Counted from the first letter of the stretch, positions 46,485-59,711 are shown. The stretch: 64,000 bases of DNA from Blumeriella jaapii (GCA_009599575.1 VWND01000001.1:1240001-1304000), one strand, 5' to 3'. Numbers and translations: made by a program. Notes: generated by a model from the sequence alone, not told the origin.

Positions 46485-47337
46485 ATGATGAATCCGAATA
46501 CTCAGCAAGCTCCGCCAGATTTGGCCTCGATTCTGAGAACCCTAGCCGGTCTTGCGCCTCAACCTCAGCCCCAGCAGAACCAAGAGATATACGACCAAGC
46601 GCGTCCGGCGATTCCTCACTCTGAGCAAGCTCAGCAGTCATGGGCTCATCCTCCACCAGAGCAGCTTGCACCACCTCGCTCGACGACACCTACTGAGCCT
46701 GTGCCCAGAGGCGTCGACCCGGCCACGATCGTCGAGTGGTCAGCCGGCTTACGATGTGTGATGAAAACTGTCGCCAGACATGAGAATATGCTCAATGACA
46801 TTCGACGCGTATGCCCTTCTCTCTCATCTCACAACTCACAAGCTCATTCATTCGTGCAGATGATGAAAGTGCAAAGAGAGCACGAGGAGCAATGGTGGGC
46901 TGGTCGGGAAACTCTGATCGAGAAGCAGAAGGCGAGAAAAGAGGGCCAGAAGAAGCTAGATGACGTACTGTAAGTCATTCGAATCGATAATGGACTCTCC
47001 TGTGTTGACTTCATCTAGCAAGGCAGTTGGTGGGGCGGTCACTGGTGGTTTCGAAAACAATAATCCCGATGCATTTGCCAGAGAGATCGACACGTATGAC
47101 ATGAAGGTCTACAAAGCTCAATTGCTGATGGTTAAGGAGATGCAAGCTAAGCTAAGAAGCCTTGGAGTCCCCTTCTTTGGCACCCGATCTGATCTGGTCA
47201 GGCCAATGAGCAAGCACGCATCTACAGCAACTAGTGCGTCTGACTTGAAAACCGAGAAGGGCGTGATTGAAGAGGTTGAGTTGGTAAGGTTACAAAGGAG
47301 AATGCTAGCAATTCTCGAGGACCTTTGCAGCGACTGA
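46485..47337 (+). CDS. DUF2458 family coiled-coil protein
   Basis: A conserved fungal protein of unknown role. Exons are 46485-46808, 46860-46969 and 47019-47337, giving 250 residues. Intron 1 (51 bp) has no in-frame stop, so a naive ORF reads through it; GTATGC...GTGCAG marks it. The N-terminal 90 residues are Gln/Pro-rich and disordered. The middle (VEWSAGLRCVMKTVARHENM, then MMKVQREHEEQWWAGRETL) and the C-terminal helices (YDMKVYKAQLLMVKEMQAKLRSLGVPFF) match the DUF2458 pattern. The start at 46485 was chosen because the upstream frame lacks similar character. It is divergent from the preceding gene, with about 300 bp between starts. Confidence 0.85.
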
Positions 47338-49144
47338 ACTGAGATTAGAAAGCCGGCAGATCTTCTGCGGCATTAGAGCTAATTTCAAACGCTCGCTTGG
47401 TGAAGTCTTAGGGCAAGTGAATGTTTCGTGAGATAACCTTGAACAAACAGACTTCTGTTGCGAGATACACGGCGAGGCCGATGGCATCCCATCCATGAGA
47501 CGATGAACAATGAACGATACCTGAATCATGAAACCTGAGTCACGAAGCCTTAATCATGAAGCCTGAATCACGAAGCCTAAATCATGAAACCCGAATCATG
47601 AAACCTGACCGATCTTTCTCATTCTGGAAGCTGTGAGTATCAGAGGTCGGTAAGACTATGGCTACATACCAAAAAAGGAGAGCATCAACCCAAAGCCGAA
47701 AACATGCACGGCAACGTATCCGTGGTTTAAACGATATATGGCCCGAGTACATTGTAGTTCAAACGCAACATGACTATATAAACAGCATGACATACCAGTG
47801 AGCGTTCTAACTGTTAATGACCCAAAGAAACCCCAGAGCAACCCATGTGTTTAGCTCGCTTATCGCGTCGAGTTCAGCATTGGAAGTCATTTGTATTGCA
47901 CTTTTTATTCGTCGAGCGTACGAAGGTACGTCCAAACTCTCTCCTCCTCTATTTGCCTAAGCATATTGCTCTTAGAATACGGCCTCCCGTTGAAAGACGA
48001 CCAACTTCCTAGTCCGCGCATCGTCCTAACCTCCCTTGGGACCAATCCTTAGAGCCCGTGAGAATCTTTCGACGGACACCAAATCTTCCTGTTTCCAAAG
48101 CACCTTTATCAGCGGTACAGGCGTCTTGTCTTGTCTTTTCCTATTACTTATTACTTGTAATGCCATTGCCCGGGTCGCCCTCCTAGAACTGCACCAATCC
48201 CAATCCCGAACGATCCCCATCGCACCCGAGAAGTCCGAGAAATACATTATATTATGAGAAAGGTACGACGTGCAACCAAAGTGACCCGAACCGGGCAAGT
48301 GTTTAATTTAAGTGCCTTCAAGCTCCCCTCTCGTGCAGAACGACAGAGAGACACGCCTGAGATCTTTTCGTCGCCCCGTAGAACATCTGACCACAACGGG
48401 GAGGCATCCGTGAGCTCTGTAGGGCAGGGATGAGAGAGAAAGACGCTTTGAGTTTCGCTCTGGATCTTGAGTTGAGGATCGGATATCAAGAAGTTTGGAA
48501 GATCCCGGGAGATCGCTCGCCGCAAACATTCCAAACGTTACGGCTTGCCTGCTTGTGTGCTGCTTGGTTTGATGAGAGTCAAAGCTTACAGAGGTGGCGT
48601 ACAGTAAATTCTCGGCTTCGTTGACCGAGGAACTGGAAACACTTGGGCTTGGAAGTGTTTCGGTTCGCATAACACGATCGAAACGCTTCATGACGACTTG
48701 ACAAGACCCATCTGCTTCACAGTACGAGAGTACGAAAGTACAATGTGGTCTCAACCTTGGTAAAGAGATCTGGAAATCCTAGTCCAAGCTAGGCCCAAGC
48801 ATTTCTTGTCTCAGCGCCTGATCATACACATGCTGAAGCCGAGATCATAGGAAGTGAGCGAGCTGAAGGGAACAAAAATTAACAGAGCTAATGTTTTTTA
48901 CTAATTGGTTTTTGTTCTAATAGACTTTGCTAGAGGCCAAAGCTAACATGATCACTTTACCGATCCCAGACACCTCGCTAAGCTCAATGCTCAACCTAAT
49001 GTGACCACAAATGAAAACATTATTAGTTTATGCCCCTTCAGTTCGTGATACTTTAATGGGGGCTAAAATGCCCAGGGACCAGACAGCTCGCTAATTTGCT
49101 CAACTCTCCCGACATGACGACAAATGAAACCGCCGTGTGCCGCT
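47338..49144. other. Gene-free interval with a 14-bp tandem repeat
   Basis: Between two convergent genes. A tandem repeat lies at 47522-47605. The sequence ACCAAAT-rich 48.8-49.1 kb contains two related segments around 48955-49060 and 49075-49165 (CCAGGGAC, GACGACAAATGAAA). The antisense frames at 48247-48754 lack protein character. No gene supported. Confidence 0.5.
47522..47605. repeat. 14-bp tandem repeat TGAATCATGAAACC
   Basis: Six consecutive 14-bp units with a few substitutions each (TGAATCATGAAACC, TGAGTCACGAAGCC and variants). Confidence 0.92.
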
Positions 49145-50037
49145 TCAGTACGTAATTATATGGCTGAAATGTCCAGGGACTTTCATTCGGCATTTCTCGC
49201 AATCGGCTCGGTATCCCAAGCTGAAGCTTCTCTTCTGACCACCACCACCGGGAAGCTCAGAGCCATTGCCAGTCCAGGCTCTGAGACTATGCTTCGATCT
49301 AGTATGGCCTTTCTTTGTCGGCGTCTCCATTACTGGTACGGGCTGGGAAGAAGATTCGACATCCATCTGCATGTCTGAAAACCCTGCCACAATGACGCTT
49401 GGACTTGTCTCGTCTTCACTGATTGGACTAGGTAGCCCTCGACCTCTTCGGAATCTCTCGATCAACGCCTCGTCGTCTGCAGAATCGAGTGGCCCATTGA
49501 TCGAGGCCTTGTCAGTTCGGATGAACGGGGCGAAGGAGCTGTGTATCGGGGTTGGAATTCGACTGGATATGCCTGGAGCAGAGTCGTTCTTGACCCGTAC
49601 TGGAGATGGGTGAGCCGCATCCAACATCTCGAAATCATCAGAGTACATGGCTGCGTTGGGCATCTGAACAGAATGCGAGCCACCATGCGTTATCATAGCT
49701 GGGATCGGAGAGGTGTATGACGAGAAAAAAGATCTCGGCTCTGCTGACACAGCAGCATCTTCCGAGTGGGATACTGCGGGTGTGATAGTCGACAGAGCAG
49801 GCTGTGAAGTATAATGATCCCCCCAAGAGAAGGTTGGCGAGAGATTGCGAGCCACGGTCGGCGATGTACGATGAGGTAGGGCAGATATGTGTCGTTTCTG
49901 CGCCTGATTGTTAGACTGTTGCAAAGCATGAGCGGTCTTGATGGGAAGCTCACCGAACGATGTTCGCCAAAACCGGGTGTTGTGGCTGTATCATCGTCTT
50001 CTCGCTCGCGCTTCCTGCTGCCCCAGTGGGTGAACAT
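49145..50037 (-). CDS. Conserved fungal protein with C-terminal YRADCEKCR motif
   Basis: Two exons, 49954-50037 and 49145-49903, give 280 residues. The 50-bp intron 49904-49953 (donor GTGAGC, branch TCTAAC, acceptor ATCAG) joins GEHRS to AQKRHISALPHRTSP in phase. The N-terminus MFTHWGSRKREREDDD and the C-terminus SLGYRADCEKCRMKVPGHFSHI are, from memory, conserved across Pezizomycotina; the middle is disordered, Ser/Pro-rich. The final CxxC-containing motif could bind a metal or a partner. MFTHWG was preferred to the Met ten codons upstream because it matches the family start. Function unknown; the basic N-terminus would suit a nuclear protein. Confidence 0.8.
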
Positions 50038-50653
50038 GTCGGATATCTCGAAGGAATAGCAGCTCAATGCTGAGTAGGTACAAGAAACTTGAGGGAGTCT
50101 TCGTCTGAGGTTGAGTGAAGGGTATCAGGTATCATAGCGAGGCTTCGAGGCACCTTCTGGAAGGTGTTTTGGGTTTTTTTTGCAAGATGCCTCCGTACTT
50201 GAAGGACTGGACTGGACTCGACTCGACGCGACTCGACCTGACTCGGATCTCCCGTTAATATGTCATTAGCGGTTGCCTCATCACCAAGTCGGTGGGGGGA
50301 AAACAAAACCGTGGGTTTCATTGATGCTTCAAGGTGTTTTTGGAGCATTTTCAGGGGGCCGAGCACATTGGTGGGTCCGGTGTCTGGTGTCTGGTAGAGA
50401 TCGTCGATGCCCCCCTCGTCTTGGCCGCGCCCGATCACGGGACATGACTAAGGAGCAAACGTTATAAAAAACAACCTTAATGTAAAGCGAGGGGCGAGGG
50501 GTAAAATTTTTATTTAGTATATTTTTACCCCTCCACTCCAACTTGTCCCCTGAAAGATTCACCGACCGCAATATTCGCACACATAGGTACAGTAGACCAC
50601 CAAAGCTCGCAGATTCCCGTTTTCCGCGCATATACTCCTGTTCCTCTGTCGAA
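50038..50653. promoter_or_regulatory. Shared upstream interval of the YRADCEKCR gene and DAHP synthase
   Basis: A 616-bp divergent interval. It includes a short direct repeat of ACTCGAC/ACTGGAC units (about 50205-50240) and AT-rich sequence near 50460-50530 ahead of the DAHP synthase leader. Confidence 0.45.
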
Positions 50654-51911
<1,258 letters not shown>

Positions 51912-52608
51912 AGCGTCGGAGTTCTCTCTGATTTAATGGTTTAGTACTGCATGGCGTCTGGATTTCTTCTCTTTTAGAAAAACGCATCTGGAGGAATCTG
52001 CTCGAGAGTTGACCTGGTTCTATCTCTCCGAACTCTTTCATATCCTTCTTCTTTTCCTTTCTCTAGGTCGTTGGAACACGCGGAGTGTCCATAGAATGAT
52101 CGCAAAACTGCATCAGAGCCTAGGTAAGTAGAAACATGCTCGGACCCAATTCCTTGTCTACGAAGCACCGAGCGAGGCGTTGCGAATTGCACATTGAGTA
52201 CAGCTAGGTACAGGGAAAATTGATAGATGCTTCCAAACACGACACGAAAGTTGTACATTTTCGTCGCACGGGAGTGATGAACGCAATCGTCACTCCCCTA
52301 CCGAAATTGCAGTAACACCAGAGTTCCGAGAGCCCATGTTTCATTCTCAATGCCCAAAGCCTGACTGTATACAAAATCCGAGAAGTTCCATTACTCTGTA
52401 GATGTGAATCAGGGGTATTTGTCCGCTAGGCGAGTCGCTCTCACGTAGCTCGCCCCTCTACCGACTTTCGAACCCGTCTCTACCGAAACAAAACCCCTCG
52501 TCACTGGTGCGATGCAAACAAGTACGTATTGTATTGCAAGTGGTTGATTTGCTAGGGGGGATCCCCATGCGTGCGGTGGTTCTGAACGCCAGCTGGGGCT
52601 ACGAATCC
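51912..52608. other. Gene-free interval
   Basis: Between convergent DAHP synthase and D-arabinose dehydrogenase genes; it holds both 3' ends. No gene supported. Confidence 0.6.
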
Positions 52609-53775
52609 TTACAACCTACTATCTTTCACGACCCCGTCCGTCTCTAGCAGGGGCGATATCTCGTCCACAATGCCCTTCACAACCCTCACGTTCACATACC
52701 CCTCGTCAGGACTCGCCCATGTATAGTCCTTCCACGAGCCAAGCACGTCCCAAACGGCCCTGGCCTTACCCATCACCTCCTCCGTCCTCCTCAAACTTCG
52801 CTCTCTCCGTTCCCTTGTCACTGCTCTCCCAGCCAGAGGCAGCCCATCCAACACGCTCTCCCAAAGGCGAATGGTCTGTTCCAGCTCCGGCAAGTTACTC
52901 ACGCCCATCACCGAGACACCGATGCCCCCGATGCCGCCCAGCGTTGCCCCCTCCCGCGACCAGGCATCCAGTCCCCACCTGAGACTGAGCTCCTCCAGCC
53001 TCTCGCCCGTCGCGGCCACGCATTTCGCAGCCTGCATGCACTTCTCCCGCAACTCCCTGGGCGCCGGGTGGAAATCGCCCTTCCCGCCCACCGGCACGCC
53101 TGCCTGTCGCAGCAGGCCCATGCCGAGGATGCTCGCGTTCGGGACACAGCTCACGCCGGCCTTCTTCAGCCTCTCCAGCCCGCACGTCTGCAGCGTCGTG
53201 TTCTGAAGCGTGAAGTTCGCGTAGCTCATCACGGCGTCCAGCGGCTCCCCGGTCTCCCTCAACACGTACTCGGCCAGGTCGCATAGCAGCGGGACGGGGT
53301 ACCCGGAGATGCCAATGTAGTTTATGGTCCCCTCCACATCCCGTATGCGCCGCAGCTCTCTCACTGCAATTAGGACTTCCTCCGCCGTGACGAATTCCAC
53401 GTCGTGGCAGTACACGACGTCGAGGTACGAGGTGTGGAGCCTTTGCAGGGAGCGCTGGACCGAGAAGCGCACCCATTCGGCGCTGTAGTCGAATTCCGAC
53501 GCAGCGATCCGGCCAACTTTTGTGACGATGCGGTAGCTGGCGCGAGGGTGCTTCCCGAGGACGGAGGGCGTGTTCAGGGCTTGCCCGAGGAGTTGCTCAG
53601 AGGGCCCGTAGTAAGGCGAGGTGTCGAAGGCGCGGACGCCAAGGTCGAGGGCGCGCTCGACGATGGCATTCGTTGGGACCAGGTCGGCAGAGGCATTGTA
53701 GAGATTGTTGAAGGTCGCGGTGCCGCAGACGAGAGGGGGGAGGATGGTGGAGAGGGGGGGCTGCGTTGGTGGCAT
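52609..53775 (-). CDS. ARA2: D-arabinose 1-dehydrogenase (aldo-keto reductase)
   Basis: An intronless 388-residue aldo-keto reductase of the Ara2/L-galactose dehydrogenase group. It oxidises D-arabinose to the 1,4-lactone in the route to D-erythroascorbate, an antioxidant of fungi, and is cytosolic. The catalytic tetrad is present: Asp51 and Tyr56 (FDTSPYYG), Lys86 (IVTKVGR) and His124 (VYCHDVEF). The N-terminal LPPLVCGTATFNNLYN and the YIGISGYPVPLL segment match the group. The start follows directly after a gene-free upstream region. GC content is high compared with the neighbouring intergenic DNA, which produces long antisense shadow frames. Confidence 0.93.
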   Translation of the reverse strand: MPPTQPPLSTILPPLVCGTATFNNLYNASADLVPTNAIVERALDLGVRAFDTSPYYGPSEQLLGQALNTPSVLGKHPRASYRIVTKVGRIAASEFDYSAEWVRFSVQRSLQRLHTSYLDVVYCHDVEFVTAEEVLIAVRELRRIRDVEGTINYIGISGYPVPLLCDLAEYVLRETGEPLDAVMSYANFTLQNTTLQTCGLERLKKAGVSCVPNASILGMGLLRQAGVPVGGKGDFHPAPRELREKCMQAAKCVAATGERLEELSLRWGLDAWSREGATLGGIGGIGVSVMGVSNLPELEQTIRLWESVLDGLPLAGRAVTRERRERSLRRTEEVMGKARAVWDVLGSWKDYTWASPDEGYVNVRVVKGIVDEISPLLETDGVVKDSRL

Positions 53776-54117
53776 CTTGAACCTGTATCGAAGGCTTGAT
53801 AAGCTCTGGACCGTGGTAATCTTCGAGCTTGCGATGATGTTCTGACAGAGGTTCCAAAGACGTACAAGCTATCGCATACTTATCGAAGAAGTTTTCCGAC
53901 AAATCCCGCGACTCGTGATGCTTCAAAAATTTCCGATCCGGCAACGAATTGAAAGAGCCAGGTAGGGTGGGTAAGTGTGTCGAGGGTAGAGTAGGGCGAT
54001 TCCTTAAATGGTGCCGAATCTGGCCGGCGAGAGGGACATTCCGTACAGAGTAGAGTGAGGATCCATCTCGCCTTCTCGTCTTTCGCGGATCTCTGCTTAT
54101 CCTCCTCTTGTTGGATG

Positions 54118-55270
54118 TACAGTACGGTACAGGACAGGACAGTCCTTCCGACACCACTTCCTCAAGAATCTTGAAAACCTCGAGGAAGCTAGGGAGTGTT
54201 GACATGACTTAGCGAGCGCCTCGGTGGGAAAGTTCGACAACATGGAAGACGTCACGATTGTAGCTTCCGTGATCTCGGCTCGGTCCATAGCGTACAGTAC
54301 GTGCTACCTTACTCACCGTAGCTACTTATTTATTGGAGCTTCTACAGTAAGTCTTGAAGTCGTTTTAATATCGCATCCGCTCCCGGCCGGCCGTCTTGCT
54401 TCAACGGAGCCCGCTTGTGTGCTTTGGAAGCGCCATCACACTTTTCTAGCGGCGCAGGCCCTGTCGATCTTGGACTTGTGGATGGAATCACCACCCGGCC
54501 CGGAGAGCTTGTTCGAGTCTTTCGACAACGTTGCTGTACAGTACAGTACTGTCGAACCCGATGGCCAGTACAGAGTTGTCTACAACGTATGCAAAGAACC
54601 ACCGCAACACCCCATCATATCCATGTACAGTACAGTACCATGCCCCCAAAGATGGAACCGGCGATCGACGTGATATGGGCGACCTTACATATAATATGAC
54701 ATCGTGAAGGTGCTCGAGTCAGGTCAGACTACGATGCTAGGGGTATAGACTGCCTCTAGCCATTCCAAGGAAGAGACTGTCTGTATGTGCTGTAAGTACC
54801 TACTGTATGTAAGTACCTGCTCTATGTAAGTACCTACCTTACTGTATGCAAGTACCTACTGTATGGATGTATGTACAGTGTATCCTACAGCACCTACCTG
54901 CCCCTTCGCTCAACCACCCATCATTCGACTCACCCTCGACAGCACTTTGTCGAAGATCTCCTTTTTGGACCAGACCAGTCTACCATACAGTACTGTACTG
55001 TACATACAGTACATAGAGAGTATGTACTGTATGTACAGTACACAGATTCGCTATCGAAAACCACCAGCTGCATCAGATAAAGACCGTGCGGGTGTACAGT
55101 AGTTAGTTAGCATGACGGCCGGCGCAACAGGCGATGAGAGAATAAATCATGATCAGCAAATTCACTTGATTAGCCCGCGGTTTCGTGCTTAAGCAAAAAG
55201 TGGAACCTGTTATGCCCCATCGCCGCTTCTCTTGTGTTGATACTGTACAGTACTGTACATGTACAGTAAT
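54118..55270. repeat. Cluster of palindromic TACTGTA / TACAGTA motifs
   Basis: Clusters at 54118-54133, 54291-54302, 54534-54571, 54621-54640, 54985-55042 and 55241-55268. The last contains the perfect 12-bp palindrome TACTGTACAGTA (55241-55252). Between them, 54784-54880 is an imperfect tandem array of a 20-bp unit (CTGTATGTAAGTACCTA). Confidence 0.85.
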
Positions 55271-55375
55271 TCATCTGTTGCTTGAACTTTCCGCATCTCC
55301 GTCCAACAGCTGCGGTAAAAGAAGAGTACGGAGCGTGACAAGCGATTGCGGCTTCACCTCCCTTCACTCATGTTA

Positions 55376-55412
55376 ACCCCCCCCCCTCTCCCCCCTCTCC
55401 TCTCCCCCCTCG
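55376..55412. repeat. C/T low-complexity tract
   Basis: Nearly pure C and T with CCCCCTCTCC repeats, in the leader of the SIP5 gene. Confidence 0.85.
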
Positions 55413-55733
55413 CCGCATCCATAACCTCAACAGTAAACTTGTTCTCGTCCAGCTTCGTCGACCGTTTGCTGTCGAGAGCTGCCCCCGCAGATATCAGTAT
55501 CTCGAAAGCAAGCAGTACCCTTTTCCCCACAGCGCCTGGGCGATAAGCAGCATCGCAACATCGCAGCATCGCAGCATCTCGAGCCCGATCCTCGTCGACG
55601 CCGACGTCCACAGCCACAGAGCTCCTCTATCCTGTCTCTGGCTCCGCCACCGTGCTCTGAGTTCTCTCTCGCGACCTCTGACTCCATCTCGATGTCCAGT
55701 TGATCTCGCCTCGGCGGACGGCGAGCTTGCACC

Positions 55734-58433
55734 ATGGGAAACCACAGTACGAAAGAGGCGCGCGGTCCAGACTCCTCGTCTTCCCACGCCTTACGACGGA
55801 CGCACTCAGGCACACCAGGGCCAGCGTCTCCTGCCGATAGGCTGACTCCTGTGTATTCCTCGCGCTCCACCAGAGAAAGAGGGGAGAGAGGGAGCCGGCC
55901 AGAGCTTTCCTTCCTGGGACTGGGATCGAGTGCTCATAGTTCTCAGGCTGATGGGTCCGAACGACGGGAGACCAGAGTCCAAAGAGAGGCTAGGAAGGCC
56001 GAGAAAGAGAGGGTGGCGAGGGTCAAGGAGAGGGAGAAGAGTCTGAAGGAGGAGCATGTGGATGGAGGCTATCTGGTCACCATGGGTGTCTACACGGGCC
56101 CGGAGGACTTCAACAAATCGATAGTAAGGCAGTTGATGGTAGGTGACGCCTGTGACGTGGTGCCCAACCCAGACTGACAGTTGGCAGATCGAAAGACGGA
56201 TGGCACCGTTCTGGAGAGGGTTAGATGATTTCAAAGAGGAGTGGACCGAGCATCAATTAGTCGCTGCTGGTAGAGGTCTGCCCATTCCTGCTGCGGATGA
56301 GATACCCCCGGAAGGCTTAACGAGACCCCTCTCGTCCGAATCTACCCAAGGCTCTGAGCACAATCTTCATCTGCTAATGCCTACGATATCATCTCATTCG
56401 CAGCTCGCTGCATCCGACGCTGCGGCCACGCTCTCCCCATCGCATTCGGTATTCACAAACTCCACTACAACCAGTCCGACATCCCCGACACCTGCCCTGA
56501 CCCATTCATCGCCGTTCCGCCCTCGAGCTAAGACTGTAGCTTCCCTCGCAAGTGCTTCGAAGAACCCCTCCTCCTCAGAAATCGTCCCTCGAGAAGCAAA
56601 GTTTCCGAAAGACGCATCGGTAAATGGGCAAGCGATCGAAGTCTATCTGTACAAGGATTCCGCGGAGTGCCCGATTTGCTTCATGTACTATCCGCCATAT
56701 TTGAACAAAACAAGATGCTGTGATCAAGCAATATGCTCCGAGTGCTTCGTGCAAATCAAGAGGCCCGATCCGCACCCGCCCGAGCACCATGGTCCCCCAA
56801 TGCCACCGACAGAGCTCGGCGCCGACCCCGAGGCTTTAGTTTCTGAACCAGCTTGCTGTCCCTACTGCCAGCAACCTGAATTTGGTGTCACCTATGAGGC
56901 ACCGCCTTTCAGAAGGGGTCTGACATACGCAACGCAGGTACAGGAAATATCGCCGCAACGCTATCCCCCACCATGTCGATAAATTCTGCCGGGGCCATTC
57001 CGGCACTCCTACCAGCTACGCAGAAAAGGAGGACCACTTCGATATCAGCCAATTCTTCAACAGTCATCACAACTGATCGAGTGCGGCCAGATTGGTCCGT
57101 CAAGTTAGAGACTGCTAGGAGTAACACGGCGCGGCGAGCAGCAGCGGCGACTGCTATGCACACTGCCGCTTATTTGACTGGTCATGGGAACACGTCCGAA
57201 CCGAGAGGTTTCGGACTCAGTGGGAGGTCTCGATTTGGCAGAAGCCGAAATGAGAATAGCCCTGGGCCTAGTGGGGCAGTCACCCCTTCACAAATTGCCA
57301 GTGAGCCTACGCCCCGAAGTGCGTCTGATCAGCTCAACCTAATGCGGAGAGAAGCCCAAGAAGTAGCTCTAAACCGCAGTAGGATAGAAGATCTCGAGGA
57401 AATGATGATGATGGAAGCCATCCGGCAAAGTCTGGCGGCCGAGGAGGAAAGGAAGAAGAAAGCAGAGAAGGAGGCTGCCAAGGAAGCAAAGAAGAAGGCG
57501 AAAGAGGAGAAGAGAAAGGAAAAGAGAGAAACAAAGAGAGGGGTGTATGGCCATGGGAGTAGCTCAGCAAGTGCTAGCGCCCTAAGTTTATCTTTGCCAA
57601 CTTTGGGCTTTGGCGGTCGTAGGGCCAGCAGCGGCATAAATAACCTGCAGAGAGAGATCACACCGGGACATCTAGAGCCAAAAGGAAAGGGCGTGGATCG
57701 CAGCACGCCTGGCGTTGTTGCAACAGGAGGATATGCACCAATCGACTTTTCACAAACAGAAAACAGTTCAGGCCACGGACAGTTCGGGGCTCACCATCCC
57801 GATCCGACCGCTTCAACTGTCAATGATTCTCCTCCGCCTTCAGCTCCACCTTCAGCTTCGCCAACGGCTCCAGAAAGAGCGTCACATCTTCGCCAAATGA
57901 GTAACGCCTCTAGTCCTGCCTCATCATTCGCTGGATCGGGCCCTGGTAGTCTTCGTAACGACTCTATCGCAAATGGTTCCTCTTCGACTATAGACCTGCC
58001 TAATGCTTCCGGAATCAACCCTGCCGCTAATCAAGGGAACTCTGATGGAGATGATGCTGGCACTGAGCCACTCTTTAATTTCCAGAGCCTGGCCTCAATA
58101 ATTGGAGTAGAGGGCAAAGAAGACCAAGAAGATGCTACAAGACACGTCGAACATCTCAATGGACAGAGTTCAACGCAACGTGCCACCGAAGAAAACCCGG
58201 AAACTGCTTCTTTGGACGATGGCGGAGTCAAGTTAAGGGTTGATATCTCAACAACGGCTGCAAATGGAGCATCAAATCAAACCCTCCGAAAACCACAACG
58301 AACTACGCCAGAGGTGATATTGACTCCCGGGACGCCAGCACCTCAAAGTCATGATACTGATGATAACGACGACAAGCAACTTGGGCAATGGACTACTACT
58401 ACAGAGCCAGTTGCGCGAGAAATCGCACAATGA
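55734..58433 (+). CDS. SIP5: SIP5-like protein (Snf1-interacting protein family)
   Basis: Related to yeast Sip5, which links Snf1 kinase with Glc7-Reg1 phosphatase in glucose signalling. Read as 55734-56138, 56188-56937 and 57024-58433 (854 residues). The N-terminus MGNHSTKE fits the N-myristoylation consensus (Gly2, Thr6), suggesting membrane attachment. The conserved core has [40 protein letters not shown], and a RING-like Cys cluster from [20 protein letters not shown] to [14 protein letters not shown]. Downstream lie [18 protein letters not shown], the [20 protein letters not shown] charged helix and a long disordered tail. The second intron (86 bp, donor GTACAG) is weak. The alternative is that [14 protein letters not shown] upstream is coding and one base is missing near 56945. 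Confidence 0.88.
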
Positions 58434-59207
58434 CCTTAAGTGAAAAGTAGTGGGAAACTATGTGTAACAGAATTCGATTAGTGCATGGATTGGTTGAAAG
58501 GACGAAACTTGCATCCTGTGTTGGCTTTGGCGTTGGGCATTGCAAATAGGCAGGTGGGTGGTTTCAGTAGGAGTGTGCACAGGTTAAGGCTGGAGCAAGG
58601 TTGGCTTTCTTTGCATCTCCATGTCAGAGATGGGTTCTTGTATAGGTTAGGGATTAGACAGCGACGACTCATCACTCAAAAAATTGAGGAACATTATACC
58701 CCATCCACACTGCAAACTGTAGTAGGCTAAGTAAATTCGAGTTTCTGTCAGAACATGTTATCTATTAACCAAGTCATTTTCTCTAAATAATTTTGTCCTA
58801 GAAAGTCTTCCAGAATGTCTTCTAGCAGCCTTACAAAGGCCTTCCTAAACACCACTCTTCCTGCTGTCAACATTCCTCTTGCTTCTATTTGCACCAGCTT
58901 GTGTGGAAAACTTCCGTGATATCTGACGTCAAAGAGCAGCCTCGCGAAGAGGCCTGCGACTGGAGGTATTCAAACACCCCAACCACAAGATGAACACCTT
59001 GCCACGGTCGTCACCCCCTGGATCGAACCTCTGCCGGCTCTTCTCATCACAAGTAGCTCGCGTAGTCCGTCCACAATGACGAGCATCTTTAGCGAAATCG
59101 TCACTCTTGGGCCATCTGGCTTCTTTCAGTGCTCTCGAAAGACTCGTAGACTTCCCAGGGAAATCCCCATACCATTTGAATCGCGAAGACTCAAACACAC
59201 CCCCTAT
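58434..59207. other. Gene-free interval
   Basis: Between convergent SIP5 and the small membrane protein gene. The 81-codon frame at 58485-58730 has no recognisable features. No gene supported. Confidence 0.55.
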
Positions 59208-59711
59208 TCACGATCTCCCAACCGGCACGTAACTCTGGCCCCTACCCTCTCCAATCCTCAGCCCGTCCCCGGTGCTCCTCCTCTCCACGACCTTCCGCAC
59301 GCCCGCCCACACCAGCAACCCAAGCGTGCCCGCGATGAACGCCAGCACCACGATTTGGTCCTTCCGGCTGTCCCGCTGGAAGCAGGTGGTGAAGACGTCT
59401 TTTTCCTCGGCGTCCTTGCAGATGGGGAGGCGCTGCGCGAGGCAGAAGGCCTTGTTGCAGGTCGCGCAGCCGACGGGCGCGGCGCGCTGCCTTAGGCTGG
59501 AGGAGGACGACGACGGCGGGCTCGAGTGCGAGGAGAGCGGGATGATGGTGCTGTTTGTAAAGCAGGTGCATTTGCAGAATGAAGGGGGAGCTGCGATATG
59601 TTAGGAATTGAATGGATTGGATAGGGATTGGATGCGGATAGAGAGCTCACAGGCTGCTATTGATGATGCGATTAGCATCAAGAGGGCGAGGAGGACGGTA
59701 AAGCGATGCAT
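59208..59711 (-). CDS. Small Cys-rich secretory-pathway membrane protein
   Basis: Two exons, 59651-59711 and 59208-59590, give 147 residues. The 59-bp intron has CTAAC branch and CGCAG acceptor. The first exon is a signal peptide (MHRFTVLLALLMLIASSIAA). It is followed by a Cys-rich lumenal part: FCKCTCF, NSTIIPL (possible N-glycan), CATCNKAFC, LPICKDAEEKDVFTTCFQRDS. One transmembrane helix (VVLAFIAGTLGLLVWAG) and a short basic tail (RGQSYVPVGRS) end the protein. I recall similar ascomycete proteins of unknown function, so it is probably a type I membrane protein of the ER or plasma membrane. High-GC composition yields long antisense frames over this locus. Confidence 0.82.

Larger units (their letters stand above)
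53776..55733. promoter_or_regulatory. 2-kb divergent upstream region with many TACTGTA/TACAGTA motifs
   Basis: Separates the starts of the D-arabinose dehydrogenase and SIP5 genes. The stretch 54118-55270 is studded with the GTACAGTAC / TACTGTA motif. The last 350 bases are a pyrimidine-rich leader with a C/T tract (55376-55412). No convincing ORF. Confidence 0.6.

Noticed and set aside
52895..53476. 193-codon frame overlapping the D-arabinose dehydrogenase gene in another phase
   Set aside because: It is an off-frame reading of GC-rich coding DNA; the aldo-keto reductase frame has all catalytic residues.
54784..54880. Tandem array as a CRISPR
   Set aside because: Units are contiguous imperfect repeats without unique spacers, and the genome is eukaryotic.
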